DNA of 64,000 nt, taken from Parascedosporium putredinis (lineage: Eukaryota > Ascomycota > Sordariomycetes > Microascales > Microascaceae). Below the pieces are notes generated by a model. It was given only the letters and a program-made list of their open reading frames with translations. It made no database searches and had not been told where the DNA came from. Of the stretch, positions 1 through 14,000 are shown piece after piece. The stretch is from the NCBI GenBank assembly GCA_949357655.1, contig CASHTG010000001.1:4774001-4838000 (forward strand). Reading direction: 5' to 3'. Both the position numbers and the translations under genes were made by a program. How positions within the stretch are numbered: the stretch's first letter is position 1; each line of letters begins with the position of its first letter.

Positions 1-3000
1 TTGATGGTACTATAGTGGGAAGGCAAGTTGAGTCACTCCTTGCGCCACTAAAATTTGTGGATATCGTGTATATGAAGTCAGACAAGCTGATGGGAAGGAC
101 AACGACGATGATGAATAGTTTCCTACGACGTTGCGAATCCTTATCCCCGGAATTTTGGCTTGGCCGTAATCTTCGCCCACCTCTCTTGTATTACGCCAAG
201 GATGCGGAGGAATGAAGAGCGCAAAATAGAAGAAAAAGTAGGAAAAAAGGAATAAGAGAAAAAAAAAAAAGGTCAAAGGTAATCTCTAGAATGGGGGAAG
301 AAAGGGAAGTGGAAGCCGAAGTGCAGGCCGGAGTTGGAGATAACGCCACCAGCAAAAATGCCGGGAGACAACGGACGATATAAGTGTGTCTCTCCGAGTT
401 CCCGTCTTCCAGACGCCACGAGGAAAGGGCCCCCACTCCCCCTTCCCTTTCTCTCGGACCCCAAACCTGCTCGCTCATGGCAAGTCAAAGTATTTAGCGC
501 GACTAGGGGGAAGGGGAGGGAGGGTGACTACGGACGACACTAAAGAGGGGAGACGAGAGAGGGCCAAACAGGGATCGAGCTGACCTCAGCTACAACCCAA
601 GTCGAGTACCCGCCCGCAGCGAGGCGGGCTTCAGTTGTCCCTGCTGTTCCGGCGAGATTCTCCATCTTTGTCCACCCTATTTCTCCGATCCGACGCTTCC
701 TCTAGCGCGAGATGATGGCGAGCTGACAAAACCACGAGTCTCTGCATGCTGAGGATGAAGGAAGAGGGAAGAGGATTATAGGAACAATGATCCATTGATG
801 GCCCATGGAGAAACCCTTGTCGTCCTCGTCGTTTGGCGCCTCTGCCCCTCCCCTCGCTAGCTCCAGGAAATGCGCCCCCGGACCGCGTATCCCTCGCTTG
901 TCCATTCGGGGCCAAATCTTGCCATATGAGCCAAGGTGTCAGCCGACCAGGCCTATGAATGCTCCACGTAGACACGTAGATTTGTATGCGTCCCCTGGCT
1001 GTTTCCCTTCTTTTTATTTTTATTGTTTAATTTTTGAACCCATACAATATAGTACGTGACTTTGGTCTCGCTAGTCTAGATGCCAGCCTGAAAAGAAAAT
1101 AGAAATAAAAATAAAAAGACGAGAAGAAGGTGGAAAACAGGAGAACAGGAAGGCAATCAAAGAAGACAAAGACACACAAAAGGGTGCAGGGGTCCATCGA
1201 CGTACGACCTATGTCAAAGGTCGAGCAATCCAGAAATCCAAACTCATTCCTCCCCGCGCGCCAGGAAGGGCATGCGCCTCGGATGGGAAGAGAGAAAGGA
1301 CGGAGGTGCTATTGTCAGCCCCCTCTCTACCCTCGCTGGCCCCCGCCACACGACGACAATCCCCACTCCCCTTCGGATGGACTATCAGCCCGCAGGCCCG
1401 AATCTGCACCACCGGCCGTTGTTGCTTTCAATGTTTCCGCAAGCACCCCCAAAACGGCGATTCCAAGTAACGATATATCAAATAACCTCTGACAAGCCCT
1501 TTACCAATCTAATAAAAATTGAAAAAAGAGTCGAGTTATTTCGGGAATGTGGAATTCTGCCTTGTCCGGAATGGCCGCAGTATCCGTGACTATGCCAACA
1601 AATGGAAGGAAGGAGGAAAGTGAGTAAAACACATCAAGTTACGAGAATATGAGATACACGATGCACAACATCGCATCACCGACATCTCCCTCCGAATATC
1701 GGGGAGGAAGTAAACGCACAAAGGGAACATTACAAGAAAGAAGGAAAGACGGGTGCAGCTTACAGCCGGCATGTACTCATCGAAAACAAGGAACATATCG
1801 CTTGTAGGAAAGAGAAAAACCTTGGAATCCATCCCCCCCGTCTAAACATCTTCACTGGTCTCCGGACCGCCGTTTGGGCTTGGGCTGGAGAGACCTAGCC
1901 CCGATTCCAGTCGAGGAGCCTATAGGACCCCGAGGAGGCGTTAAGCCACCAACATCCCGCGAGCCAATGGAACCCGGGCTCGCCGCGGATCGAAACGGCC
2001 AAACTGACTGCTCCGACCTGATGGAGGCTCGATTCGGCCGGATGTATCCATTGCACCTAGTAATTAATTTGGACCAAAAGTCCAGCTCAATAGGTTTTTG
2101 TTCTTTTCTCGTGAATGTCCACAACAATCATCCCACGGTATTGTACACGCGGGCTCGGACGCTCTTTCTCGACAAGTATCTTGTTCAACTTGCCGGCCCC
2201 GCGCCTTCCACTGCTCAAGTTGGATGAAGACGAAAGGAGTGGAGCCGAAGATGGAACGCATACATAGGCAAAAGATGTAAGGGGGATAAAAGAAAACCCG
2301 CCCCGATAGAGCGGCGCCTTTCCGCACCGGTCCCGAACGTCCCTCTCTCTCTCTCTTTTCTCTCTCTCTCTCGAACCCGCTGATGACGCCAGATCGGGGA
2401 CACGGACGAGGAAAGATGCTCCACCATCTTCTCGACTCATCTCCGCCCGACCTTTCCCCAATCCCGAGCATCTAAATGGCTTGAATAAGGCAAAGGCAAA
2501 CTAGAATGGCCCTCATCTCAGCGAACCGCTTCCCGGCCGCTTTCCCTACCGACGCCAGTAACAGACTGCACCACCTCATCCATAGTCCTCGCTGAAAAAG
2601 AGTCCTCCGTCTTCGCAGCCCAGCGCGTCTCGCGACGCGACTCAGATCATCTTCATGGCCGTTCTCCCAGCCGAGAGTCGGGGCGGCGTACTCAATCTTG
2701 GCATGACTCAACTCCGCCCCCGCCAAGCCCATCACGACTCACGATTCTAAAACCGCGCAGATGGAAGTAGGGACAAAAGGTGACGGAGAAGTAAAACAAA
2801 ATACAATGTAATCCAAGTCAACTTGTTGCATCCAAGAGGCCTAGAACACTGCCTCTGCCCTCCCCAGGCCTCCTATCTTGCGCTTCAAGGAGGAGCACGA
2901 ATCGACTTGGTCGGCATTCCTCCCCCTCGGTGGCGCGGCAAGGCTTCTCCGCCGGAGCATTCTGATATTGAGAGAAACTAGCCGTGCGTCCCGGCCGAGG

Positions 3001-3790
3001 ACCACACATTAACCACGACCTTCGGTCTCCATGGCCGCGCGCCTTGCTACCATCCTGACAGGGCTTTGGGGCGGCAAGTGAAACTTAAATTCTAGCCTGA
3101 CCGGTGCCCGGACTCAGATTCTCGAACCAAACGCCGTTTGACCCGTAGTTACCGGGTTTCAAAATTAGTTCACAACGCTTAAAGCAACTCCTACATGGGA
3201 CCAAAAAGAATAAAGATATATGGACAGTTCTCCTTTTATTGTTTGGAATCTCAAACCCCGTTTAACCCAGATAACCCATAAGCCAGATGGAACATGAAAA
3301 AAGGAAAAGAAAAAGAAAAAGGAACAAAAGACATGCTGGACATCAAATCTGCAAGCGTAAGAAGTGAAAAGAAGTAATGGTTTTGTCAAGAGGAGTCCGC
3401 GAGGGGACAAAGAAGTGAATCAGACAAGGACATGTCTTGCGACCGAGGACAGCGGATTGGTCGACTCCTTGGTGTGTGTGCGCCAACCAATACCGATATC
3501 CTTCGGGCCAGACTTGTCCTGTCACCACCGAAAAAGAAGACAAGTAAACCGACGAGGCCGGTGGCAAATGTTGAAGGGCAACGTCGTTAAGTACGGTAGA
3601 GTACGTAAACTACATCAGAGAAGTGAACATCGTAACAAAGACGGCTTTACAGATCACGAGCCGGTGCGTGTGCCACCGCCCCGCAATACAGGCATTGGAA
3701 GACCCCGTGGACCTCTCCAATGCCGAGCTTTGGCTCTTTCAGTTTTTATAATCGTGGTTGTAGGAAAGAGACCTCCTTCAACTCTCCACT
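1..3790. other. Gene-poor stretch, no supported gene
   Basis: I see no recognisable protein, tRNA or transposon here. Open frames of 60-150 codons occur on both strands but are low in complexity and overlap each other in conflicting frames. The stretch contains a (CT)n tract at 2342-2372 and several purine-rich runs. The right end abuts the 3' end of the CAP-protein gene. An intron-rich or frameshift-broken gene could be missed, because the window has many homopolymer errors. Confidence 0.6.
2342..2372. repeat. CT microsatellite
   Basis: This is an almost pure CT dinucleotide run interrupted once by TTTT. It lies in non-coding DNA. Confidence 0.9.
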
Positions 3791-4873
3791 TTACGCAGCG
3801 ACGATGGCGTTGCCAAGAGGAGCCTTGACGTTGGTGGCATAGGCGTTAGGAACGTTGCCTGAAAGAGAAATACCACGTTAGCATTGATACCTTTTGACTT
3901 GCTTCCCGGGATTTCAGCATCTTATCAGTTAGAAACTTACCAGCAGGGCCGTAGTTGCAGACGACGAAGTATCCCTTCATGCTGGAGAGAGTACCGGCAT
4001 CGCAGTAAGAGATAGCGCAGCCAATGGTGGTGGTGCTAGCCCAGACAATCTGGGAAAGATGGCCCCACTTGCTGAAGTTCGACATGTCGGGGTTGGTGCC
4101 GAAGCCGGGGTACCAGTTGAACTCATCGTTGTACCAGAGACCGGTGATGGAGCGCTGAAGAGCCTCGGCATCACCAGGGAGGGTACCGGTGGAAGCGGCC
4201 ATGGCAATGTTCTGGCCGTAGCCACCACCGCCAATCTTACTATTCCAAGGAAATATTGCGTTAGCCTCACGAAATTTGAACTGCCCGGCCAATTCCACAG
4301 CCTCGGCATGGTGATTGGGAGGATGAAAAGCGTTAGTACTTACGTGTCATGGCCGTAGTTGCAAGTGTTGGCGAGCTGCTGGGCATACGAGGCAAGGTTG
4401 CCGTCCCAGGTGACGGCGGGGGCAGAGTGGTTGGATCGGTGAACGTTGTGGGCGTTCAGAGAAGCCTCACGGGCAGAACCGGCGGGGGCGGCCTCGACAA
4501 CCTCGGGCTGGGTAACCACGGGGGCAGCTTGGGGCTGCTCGACGACGGGGGCGGGCTCGGGCTCAGGCTCAGGTTGAGGCTGAGGCTCGGGTTCGGGTTG
4601 GGGCTCAGGCTGGGGCTCGGGAGTGGGCTCCTCGACGACGGGGGCGGGCTCCGCGACAGGGGCGGGGGTGGCCTTGGGCTTGCGGACGTTCTCGAAGACA
4701 ACGAAAGCCTTGTCGGTGGCCTGGGCGGGGAGGTGGGTGGCGGGAGAACCGTCGGGATAGACGTAAGCAGTGACAGTCTTGACCTCAAGCTCGGTGACAA
4801 GAACACGCTTGTGAACGGGGCTGGCGACAGCGAGCATGGCGCTAGCCAAGGCAAGGGCGAGAGTGGCCTTCAT
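3791..4873 (-). CDS. Secreted CAP/SCP (PR-1-like) protein with Pro-Glu-Gln linker
   Basis: The exons are 4873-4344, 4239-3941 and 3858-3791. Both introns have GTAAGT donors. The joined frame is intact and gives 298 residues. Residues 1-18 form a signal peptide, followed by a Lys-Arg site at 22-23 that a Kex2-like protease could cut. Residues 65-133 are a Pro/Glu/Gln linker of PEPQ-type repeats. The CAP fold spans about 137-285, with the signature GHLSQIVW (His237) and a CNYGPAGN strand near the end. CAP proteins are secreted; fungal and yeast relatives (Pry proteins) bind sterols or lipids, and others are virulence-linked. Compared with plant PR-1, the two His of the metal tetrad are kept (His175, His237). 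The two Glu positions appear to be Gln186 and Gly210. Ligand binding here is inferred from the family. It is one of only three genes in the window with no frameshift. Confidence 0.93.
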
Positions 4874-4990
4874 CGTGAATGGTGATAAGTGAATCTAATG
4901 CGCTATGTGTAAGTTTCTGACATGGATCTTTCCAACTGTCCTATTCCCCCAACATGGCTTCCACCGCATGCATGTCGAGCGCAGCTTACC

Positions 4991-4997
4991 TTTTATA
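4991..4997 (-). promoter_or_regulatory. TATA box of the CAP-protein gene
   Basis: The minus strand reads CTATAAAAGG about 120 bases upstream of the CAP-protein start codon. This spacing suits a fungal core promoter and leaves a 5' leader of roughly 90 bases. Confidence 0.55.
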
Positions 4998-7900
4998 GAA
5001 ACGAGGGTTTTAAGCCTTTGATTCAGCGACGTCTTTGTCCGGAGTGGGCAAAGCTTTGATACTCGACAAGATGATTGTTGTCGCAAGGAGTTGCTTTCAG
5101 TTCCAGCTGGGGGTTTGGCAGCGCTGCTGATATCACACGATGGAGTAGGTCCTTCAAGGTACCTCGGTCGGTTATCTTCGATGGATGATTGATAGTGGAG
5201 GCACCGGGCTCCTGGATCGCTACTGCGTTGAGATTTGAGGGGAGGGTGAAGTGAAGGTTTAAAAGAAAGGAGTGGACTGTGCCTGTCGAAGAAAGGAGTG
5301 ACTTGACGGGACACGAAAGAGGAAAAAAGAAGTGATAGGTTAGGACCACGGGAAGAGAAAACCAGTCGGTTGGAGGAGAAAGAAAGAGAGGAAACAAGAT
5401 CAGGCCGGCCGAAGCGGTCCCGGGCCCGTTTAGTATTTGAAGTCGAACGCAGGAGAGAGAGCCGGGGGCGGTTGACTGGAGGGGGCAAGGAGCGCACTTC
5501 CAGAGCGGAGAATCAGACAGAGAAGTTCGACATGCACCTGCCCTGTCCTGTCCATTTGGGTTGGCAGGGGTGTGTGCATTCGCAGATGGGAAGGGGACGG
5601 GGGTGGGGTTATTCTGTAGTACGTAGTACATGTTTCCGCATGCCAAGTTTCGGTTGTCGAGGGAGTACATGATACTTTTTGCAGGAAAAGATGGAACAGG
5701 ATTTCAGATGGGGGACCTGGAAGAAGGAAGGAGCAAGAAAGAATCAAGGGAAGTTGCGGAAGTCACCCCATCACTGAGAAGAATTCCAGGGTGCTTTGAT
5801 GAAAGGGTTGTTCAACCAGCCTTCAGTACGAGCACCAGGGTCGGAGACGAGCCGCCCCCAGCAAACAAAATCAACACTTCAAAACGGTCCCTTGCGACGG
5901 CACAAAGAACGCATCAAAAAGGAAATTTGACAGCAGGTAAAAGGAAAACACGCAGGCCCGCTTCCAACGAACAGAACAAAAGAAAACTTCAAAAAGAGTT
6001 CGCGCAATGTCTGGATGAACATGTTTCGGTTTCCTCCTCTTTTAGCGTCGCGGGCCTTGATTGTTGACAGTCTCGGTGGTTGTTTCTCGTCGCACCCCAA
6101 ATTCACTACATCATCTCAGATGCCCCAGGAAACCCCAGCGCTGATTGTCTTACACACAGTCGCGCTGAGCTGGCATCAACTTTTCTTGCTGCTTGGCAGA
6201 TGACGGTGGTGGCAATAGCGCAGGCGTCTCCGAGAGTATTGGATCTTGGCCACGGGCTTGGACCCTCACCTCGGGTTGAACTTGCACCCAGGCCAGGACA
6301 GACTCGTTCCCGTGCTGACCAGGAAAAAGGGACGTCGCAGCATCACCTCCTGGGGCTGTTGGAACAGCCCGATCCAGAGGGCCAATGCATCGAGCGGTGG
6401 GGACAAGCCAGCAGTACCCTCAATGAGAGCCGTGGTGGGTTTGGCTTGGTTGGTGGCGAGCGCGAGGCAAGATGGAAAAGGTACTTCGTACAAGCGTGTC
6501 GAGCCAAGGAGCCAGCGACCCAATTGCCTCGACTTGGTACCTGCATCAGCGATCTTTTTGCCCCTGAATGTTCCCGTCCCAGACCTCGCTCCCTGGTATT
6601 GTGCGAAGGGCCAAACCCCTCCATCGATGTACCAAACAGGTGGTCCCGCTCTGAAAGAATACAAACCCACGCAAACCTGGCGAAATTGGCAATTTCTGGC
6701 TGACGATTAAATAACGCGGTGGATGCCATCAATCCCTCAAATGTGCCAGATGAACCAGGACCGTCCTTCCCTGTCATCGCTGACAAAATCCTTTGATTCG
6801 AGCATGGGAGACGACGAGATGATGAGAATGTTCATCCCTCCCCCTCGAGCAGACACTCTTCGATACCGACCAAGTCGAGCCCTTCAACACCACCCTGGCT
6901 AAATGGGGACACGACGTTCAAGTGCGCCCTAGTGATTTAGCTCTCGGGCGATAAGAAAAGGCCCCTGAGCTACGAAGCATTAGTTTGGGCCCCGAACAGA
7001 ACAGACATCTTCGCCAAGCACTACAGGATCACTGATCCACAGGTCAGCTCCAACACGGGCGGTAAGTGTAGAAGAACAGTGCCGAATGGAGAGGGTCCGA
7101 GACGAGGGTGGTCTAGAAAAGGAGAAAAGGAGAAAAGGCGACTGTGATGGGAGCAATCGGCCCCAAGCCATTTTGAGATTACACGGACGTTCAGAACGAT
7201 GCCTCCCTCCATGTGGATGAATTTGTTCAATCGAGGTTTCGAGAAGGTGGCCCATGATGTGGAGAATTAAACTACGCGACGTGCACTCATCTCATGCAGC
7301 GTCATCCACAATTGTTGTCAACCTTGCAAAACTGCGAGAGGGGAACAGAAAGAAGAAAAATTAAGAGGTAGGAGATGTTTTTCGAAACCAAGTCAATGAG
7401 GATCTCTCAACGAGGGAGCACTAACAGAATCATGGTAGAGTTGCCCGGGAAAAAGATAAAGTGCATGAGGCTGCAGGGGTGATGATACATAATCTCGGAT
7501 GGGGCTTGTTAGTTTTGCTGGCGCTCCCCAGGGCACCTTACCCCTGACTTATCTTTTCTGATCAGACGTGGACTTGTCTTCTCTTTTCCTTCCTTCCACT
7601 TCGTACTTGTTGTGAATTGGAGGGAACAGAATGCCAGGCACCAATGGGTGGTCCGTTGTGGCCACCCCTCCTCATCCTGTCATTTCTCCCACACCCCTTG
7701 CTGTCTTCTTCTTGCTCGAAAGATGGCTTTGCAGCCAATCCGAGAAGGGCAGAGACCAAAAATCCGGACTCTCAGCCTGGTTCTGTCCAATGATCTGAGC
7801 GGCAGCGTTCCCAGGGACATGGGGCGCGCAATTGACGCCATGGAATATGAAGAGCCAATGAGAGCCGAGCAGGTGGTTCCTCGCTGAACCAGCGCTCTTC

Positions 7901-8076
7901 CCCACACAACCGCAGATCACCCTAGTTGATCCTGAAACAGCTCTAATTTCGCTGTCCTCCACGGTTGACGGACCAGAGCATGTCGACCCAATTTTAGCGT
8001 TGAGATTAGTTGTCGCCCACGTCTCCAGCGAGAATGGCACCCAAACCACTTGCAATCATCCGCAGATTCGAGATCT

Positions 8077-8098
8077 CACGATCCCACGATCCCACGAT
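8077..8098. repeat. Short tandem repeat, 8-base unit
   Basis: The unit CACGATCC is repeated 2.75 times in direct tandem, in non-coding DNA. Confidence 0.8.
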
Positions 8099-11000
8099 GC
8101 AATGCCCTGTCCTCCACAACCGCCCCCTCCCTCCCCTCCGCGGAACACCAAAAACGTTGGCCCTAGCCAGGGATGATCCGGCAGAGAAGAATTTTACTTG
8201 TGAGGATGTGACAGAGAATGGTAGATGGCACCAAGGCGTCTCATTCCGACCCACTGCGCACGGAAAGGACGCAGATGCAAGCGGGAATGGGAGTGCCATT
8301 AAACTACCCTGGCTAACCCTCATGATGCCAATCTGTCTCAAACTCCATCATCTCTTTTTGTCCCCTCTCAACTCATGCTGCGATGGACGGCGGCAAGGGG
8401 TCAGCCCTGGGAGCACGAGGGGAGGGGAAAACGGGTGTTCAATGAGCGGGTTTTCTTCGAGAGAGTCCTTTTTTCTCCCTTCTTCCTCCCTCCCCCTTTT
8501 CAAGACGCTGAGTGGCTACCGAGAACTCAAGCTTGAAACCCCGGCGCTTCTACACAGGAGGCTTGATCCACAGAGAGGAATCGATCCATTGGGACCGGAC
8601 CAGGCGGGGTGCAGAATCGAAAAGAGTATGCCTCACGTTCCGGTCCCATCAGTGTGGCATCAGCTGGAATGATCAAGAAACTCTCTCACCACCAACTCGA
8701 ACCAAAATAGCTTGGAAGAGACCTCCCCTTTTCCGATCGGCAAGCGATGTTCAACGCACGTGCCAACCTGGTGCCCTCTCCCAAACAGTTTTGCCGCGTA
8801 GAGGTGCATTAGCACCACCATGTCCATCCATCCACCTTCCCTTCAAGCAGAAGGGATATGCGTTGAGATTTCGGGCAGCCGGCCGGACCTTGCTGATGCG
8901 ACTCTCCCCATGGCAGATCCGGAGACACAGGCGAGGTCTTGCCCCTCACTTCACGGCATGATTACGCTTCAGGGATCCCAGCCAAACCTTGCGCAAGGGG
9001 AGGGTCTCCTTCGATCTCGGCCAGACTGCCTTTCGGGGTTAAGACATCGGGCTGGCTTGAGGGGGTCATTCACACAACCAGCGAATATATCCTACATGCC
9101 TCGGTCGAGGTATGAGGGTATTAGACAAGGACAGAGAGGGATGTTCTAGGTTCCAGTCACACGGTGCCCCCTAGGCGGTGCGGCACAGAAAGTCAGTGGC
9201 GTTAAGCTCGCAGTCTAGTCGGCTTTCTAGAGCAATGACAGCTCTCAACCCCCTTTCTCCTTGCTAGCCTTCTCCCGCGGGCATCGCGAAAGGGGGCGCA
9301 CAGGGACTATCTCCCTATCTTTAGCTTGTTCTTTCTTCTTCTACTTCCCTTCCAGCGCCGAATCAGGGCATGGGTCTAACCTCACGTCTTCGGAGTGGGG
9401 ATGCATCTTTTTTCTTCTTCTTTTTCCCCTCTCTACTAGAGTGGAGCATCTTTTAGAGCCTCTTCGAAACGCCCGGAGCGGGGTGAAAAGCAAAGTTGGT
9501 CGATCTAAAATGAATGTCCCTGGGCAGCCCACAGATGGTGCGACGATGGAACAAGGAGGCCCAAATTTTTAGAAGCGGGAAAGCACGTTGATAAGCCCCC
9601 AAAACAAAAAGAAAGGGCGAAAAAGAGGGGCAGGACCATGGTTGTCGTAACCATATCCGAGATGGATGCACAACGGGGCTGGCTCGCAAAAGAATGGCGG
9701 GAGACAAATTGAAGGTATCGAAAAAAACAAGTCAGCCAGGCCTCTTTGAGATCCCCCAGCCACAACACCGCACTCTGACGCAGTTCGATGCGGTGCAAGC
9801 AGCCCTGCGTCTCTGCTTGCTTGTGTGTGTTTCAAGGAACATTGAAATCAGTGATGGGAGGGACAGGAGAGAAAAACGGTGCATACGCCAACCATCAGAA
9901 AAGAAAAAGAATTCTCCCGATTCTAGGCGAATAAGCAGATGTTTTTGAAGCAATCCGCCATGCCATGCTGTAATGCTGACACAAGAGGCGAGCCTGACTC
10001 TTCCCATTTCGCTTGCAGCGAAGCCAATATAGGTGACATATGGGTCCTTTTTCTTTTCCGTGTGTGCAACGACGTCAATGAAAGCCCGGAATTCACCCAT
10101 CACGAACGATCTCGCAACTCCGGGTATATGCACGATCACTGAGGCCGGCCCTTGAGAATTCCTCCTTCTTCAAGTGCCGACCCTCCACCTCACGTGGGGG
10201 CTATATGTGGCCAACTTTTAATAGGTGGATACGGTCGCAACCGGGAGTGGAAGAAATCGAAAGAATGTGAAGGGGAGGGTGATGATCAATATCATTCCCG
10301 TCCCTTGGGAAGAGATGTGTGTGGAAACTCGGAACTTTGATCAACGATTCACGACTGCTCTTCGCCGTGCACCGTTTATCCAGCACTGTTCGGGCTGTTG
10401 CGGGTTTCTTTTTTGTTTCTTCTCCGCCCTCCTTGATATTTTTCTCTCCCTCTTAAAGGCGGACATGAGAAGGTGCCTTGCATGTATCCACCCGAGGGTA
10501 CATGTAAGGAAGGGCTGGGTTCGATATGGCTTTCCAAGCACAAGACATCCGTAGATCGACATGTTCGGGCACACGGCGATCAACCCAGCCCTTACAGTCG
10601 AGATATCTAGGCTATCGTAGTCTGCCTGTGCAACCCCCTCTCTAGGCAGGTGAGAGGTAGCAAAGCCACTCACATTCCCTAGACCCCAAAACTCCCCACC
10701 ACCCAGCTACCTGATGGGGTGGTCTATGTTTCACCTCCCACGTCCGGTCATTCTTCAACCCCTACCTTAGAAAGCCACTGCATCCGCTTCTCAACGAGGG
10801 TTATCTCCGGCACAAACGGACTAAAAGAAGGGAGGAAGAGGGGCTAGAGGGAAATGTTTACGAAGCTCACAGTGTTCCTTCGCCGTCGCCCTCGTCCCTG
10901 CTATACACGTAGATTGAGGGGAGCGTACCAGTCCATTTTCCGGGTCGACCGCACCCATCTTGTCAAAGGAACGGGGGCGGCCCATAATAGCCGATTGGAG

Positions 11001-14000
11001 GCTGGCTGCATGCGCCATCAAGTCTCCTGATTGCATCGAGCCGTGGGAGTGTCGCCTGGTTTCGTGCAGGAATAGCGAGTGCTCCCTTTTGTTTTTTGTT
11101 TTTTTATTAAGGTACGCGCATGCCTAGCGAGAAGCTGGGGACTATGACTGGATGTCACGGAAGTGGGCCGAAATGGTTTCAATGTTCGATAAACAACTTG
11201 AACAGTTAACTCGGGTGCGCGCACAGTTCCACGTCCACTGAACAGGCGGAACCAGTGTTTGTGATGTCATTTTTAGAAGCTGACACAGTGCACGCAGGTC
11301 GAACCGCCGGCAAGGAAGACATGGAAGGCCTAGCAAAACGAGGGGACGTGATGAGGGGCGGTTCTTGGAGAACACGCCCATGAATCATTCGTTTTCGTCT
11401 GAGAAACTGTTCAGGGCTGGCTGATGTTTCTGCGGTGCTGAAAACTCACAAAAAAAAAGGTCCGTTGGTCTGTGGCCAGTCTCGCCCTGGCGTCACAACT
11501 TGGAGAGCCGCCCACCAAACAATTGCACAACACGACTAAGGCCACCCCGTCTCGGGCCTTGCAGCGGGCCGGGGGCCCAGATCAATTCATCCAAACAAGC
11601 CATTCTCACACGTACGGCCATAGGGATGTGACCGCGTTCCTAAACCTTTTGTGCTGTTTCGAGAGGAATATGTTTCGTTTCGTTCCCGCCCGTGGCTTCG
11701 GGATCCGGTGACAGCGATACCACTTGTCAATTGATCACATCAAATGATAGCTGCGGTGTCGGAATTTTGCTGGACCTCTAAACTCATCCGCCTCCCGGGG
11801 AAGGGAACAAAACAGCAGTTCTCCGGAAAATCGCGAACCTGTGCTGCAGGTCAAGTGTAATGTTGATAGACTACATGTATTGGCTGCTCAGGGTGGTGTG
11901 AGAGTGAGACAGAACAAGCTACCCAGCTCTGAGGTGCCTCTCTTGGGGAAAGTCTAGGGAAGGTCGCCGAGAGACTACAAATGTGACGAATAATGGCAGA
12001 CATGGATTCATAGTGAGCCTGCTCGCCTCTGACTTCTCCAATAATCACTGCTTCCCAACTGTCCTCGTTTGCTGACTTGTTTGCCGCGCTGACCAATAGA
12101 CCTCATGGTCGCCGTGGTCAAAGGCGAGAGAGAGATTTCCGTTTCTCCTCTGACGTAAATATAGTGTACCAGAGGAGGCCGAGACGGGAGTATAGGAGAC
12201 ACTGGGGTTGAATTTTGATTCTTTACATTATGTACGCTCCTCCTGGAGCCTTGGCTGTCTGGGTTATTCGGCGACAGCGGCAGCTTGAGACCCTCTTTGC
12301 ATACTCTTGAACACCGGGGTGTTTCGTAGCAACGATAGTCCCGGAAACGCCGTCGCTGCTAAACAACAAAAAGAGAAGAAGGCGATCCCAATTCAGATGG
12401 AAACCAGTGGCTTGCTACCTCTCAGCCCCTTCGGCCAGCTCGGATATCTAGAGCCTACTTGGGCGCACATGACGCGATACAGCCAACTCGTTCGTTTCGA
12501 GAAACTTATTACAGATGATATCTTTGTTCCTTGGCTTTGGCCAAGGCTGGTTGTCTGGGTACACTGGTGACGATGCGCATCGACTAAACAATCGTCACTT
12601 GACCCAATTCTAAACGGGGAGGGGAGGGGGCGAGGAGGTAGCCGTCGCCCTACCCCCTTGTGGCCACTGTTTGTGTCTCACTCCGAGATCATGGTTCGCA
12701 TCAATGACGGGCTCTAGGCCGATATGGCCTTCTTCCCTCTCTGTATGACCTTGGCCCGCACAACTTGTGAAATTCACCCCATGGGTCATCTGTATCTTAG
12801 GGCCTGATGTGTCAGTTGACGGCTAACAAAATGCAGGGCAAAAAAAAACAGAGAGATGAGGGACATTGAGCCTCAAAGTCAGACGTAGGCCGGAAAACGT
12901 GCGTCCGGGCTGCCGAGGCTGCTCGAGCGGCCCTTGGTGTCGAAAGAGGTGAAAGACACCAAAAACACGCGACCCTTCCCCGGAATTCCAAAACAGACAG
13001 TCTAGACAAGTAGGTGAACCCGAATAATGTGTAGGGCTTAGGGGAATGTCACCCCGGAAAGAGATCTCGGACTAGGCTTTTTCTGCAAGGAGAGAGCGAT
13101 GCTCGTTTAACGCATCTGGCTTCTCTGTTAACGAAGGTTCGGCCCGGGCACCGTAAGACTGTCAAGCTACGGTTTTCTGCCTGCCCTATTCTCTAGAGCG
13201 CTTTCATGAACTGCACGGCGGTGTTACTTCTGAACGGTAGAAACTGAGGAGGGCTCCTGTAGGTTCACGACAATGTTTCACAGTGGACTCTGCTGTTCTT
13301 TCGAATATATACAAGCGATGAGGTTGTTGCCCAATATTTTCGCAGTGCATTGATCAAGACCCATCCTTAATTTATCGGTCAGCGATGTGGATATCCAGAC
13401 AATCAGTATGGATATCGTCTGCACTTCCCCATCAAGGGACAGTAGCAATAAGGCAAACCGCAGTCGGATCGCACTCGAAGACAAAGTGCTTTAGTCGTAT
13501 CGAAGGACAGTACGTGCCTACCCGTCCGTCCGGGGGAGGATGGCACAACATGGAAGGGGATCACCCGACGTTTCGAGGTCCTACGAGATATAAACTGTTC
13601 TGCGGGAACGCATATATGTTTGGTGGCAGGCTGCGTGCCGGCTCAGGGTTGCATAGTCCTCGAGGAGAGTTCTGTTGCTGGCTGTTCGTCTTTGACGTGG
13701 CGATAGCTGCCTCTCGACATTTCCTTTACTCTACGTTGTCGTGACGATATACAATTACAATTCGAACCGGTACATCTCACCGGAGCGTCATTCTTGAGCC
13801 TGTGGAGAGAAGTTGCGCTACGCAGTTATCCAGTCACAACCGCTGGGTAGATGGATACATACGAAAGATAGTCCGTTGAAGCACAAGCACACATGCACAA
13901 GTTCGATGCTCTGCTAGTCTACAACAACTTGAAGTGATCCTCGTCCTCACATGGCAAGTCCAACATCTGAGAATTTGGGAACGACAGAAATGCCCTACGA

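Noticed and set aside
4349..4885. 178-codon plus-strand frame rich in Gly and Leu
   Set aside because: It is antisense to the Pro-Glu-Gln linker of the CAP gene and has no independent support.
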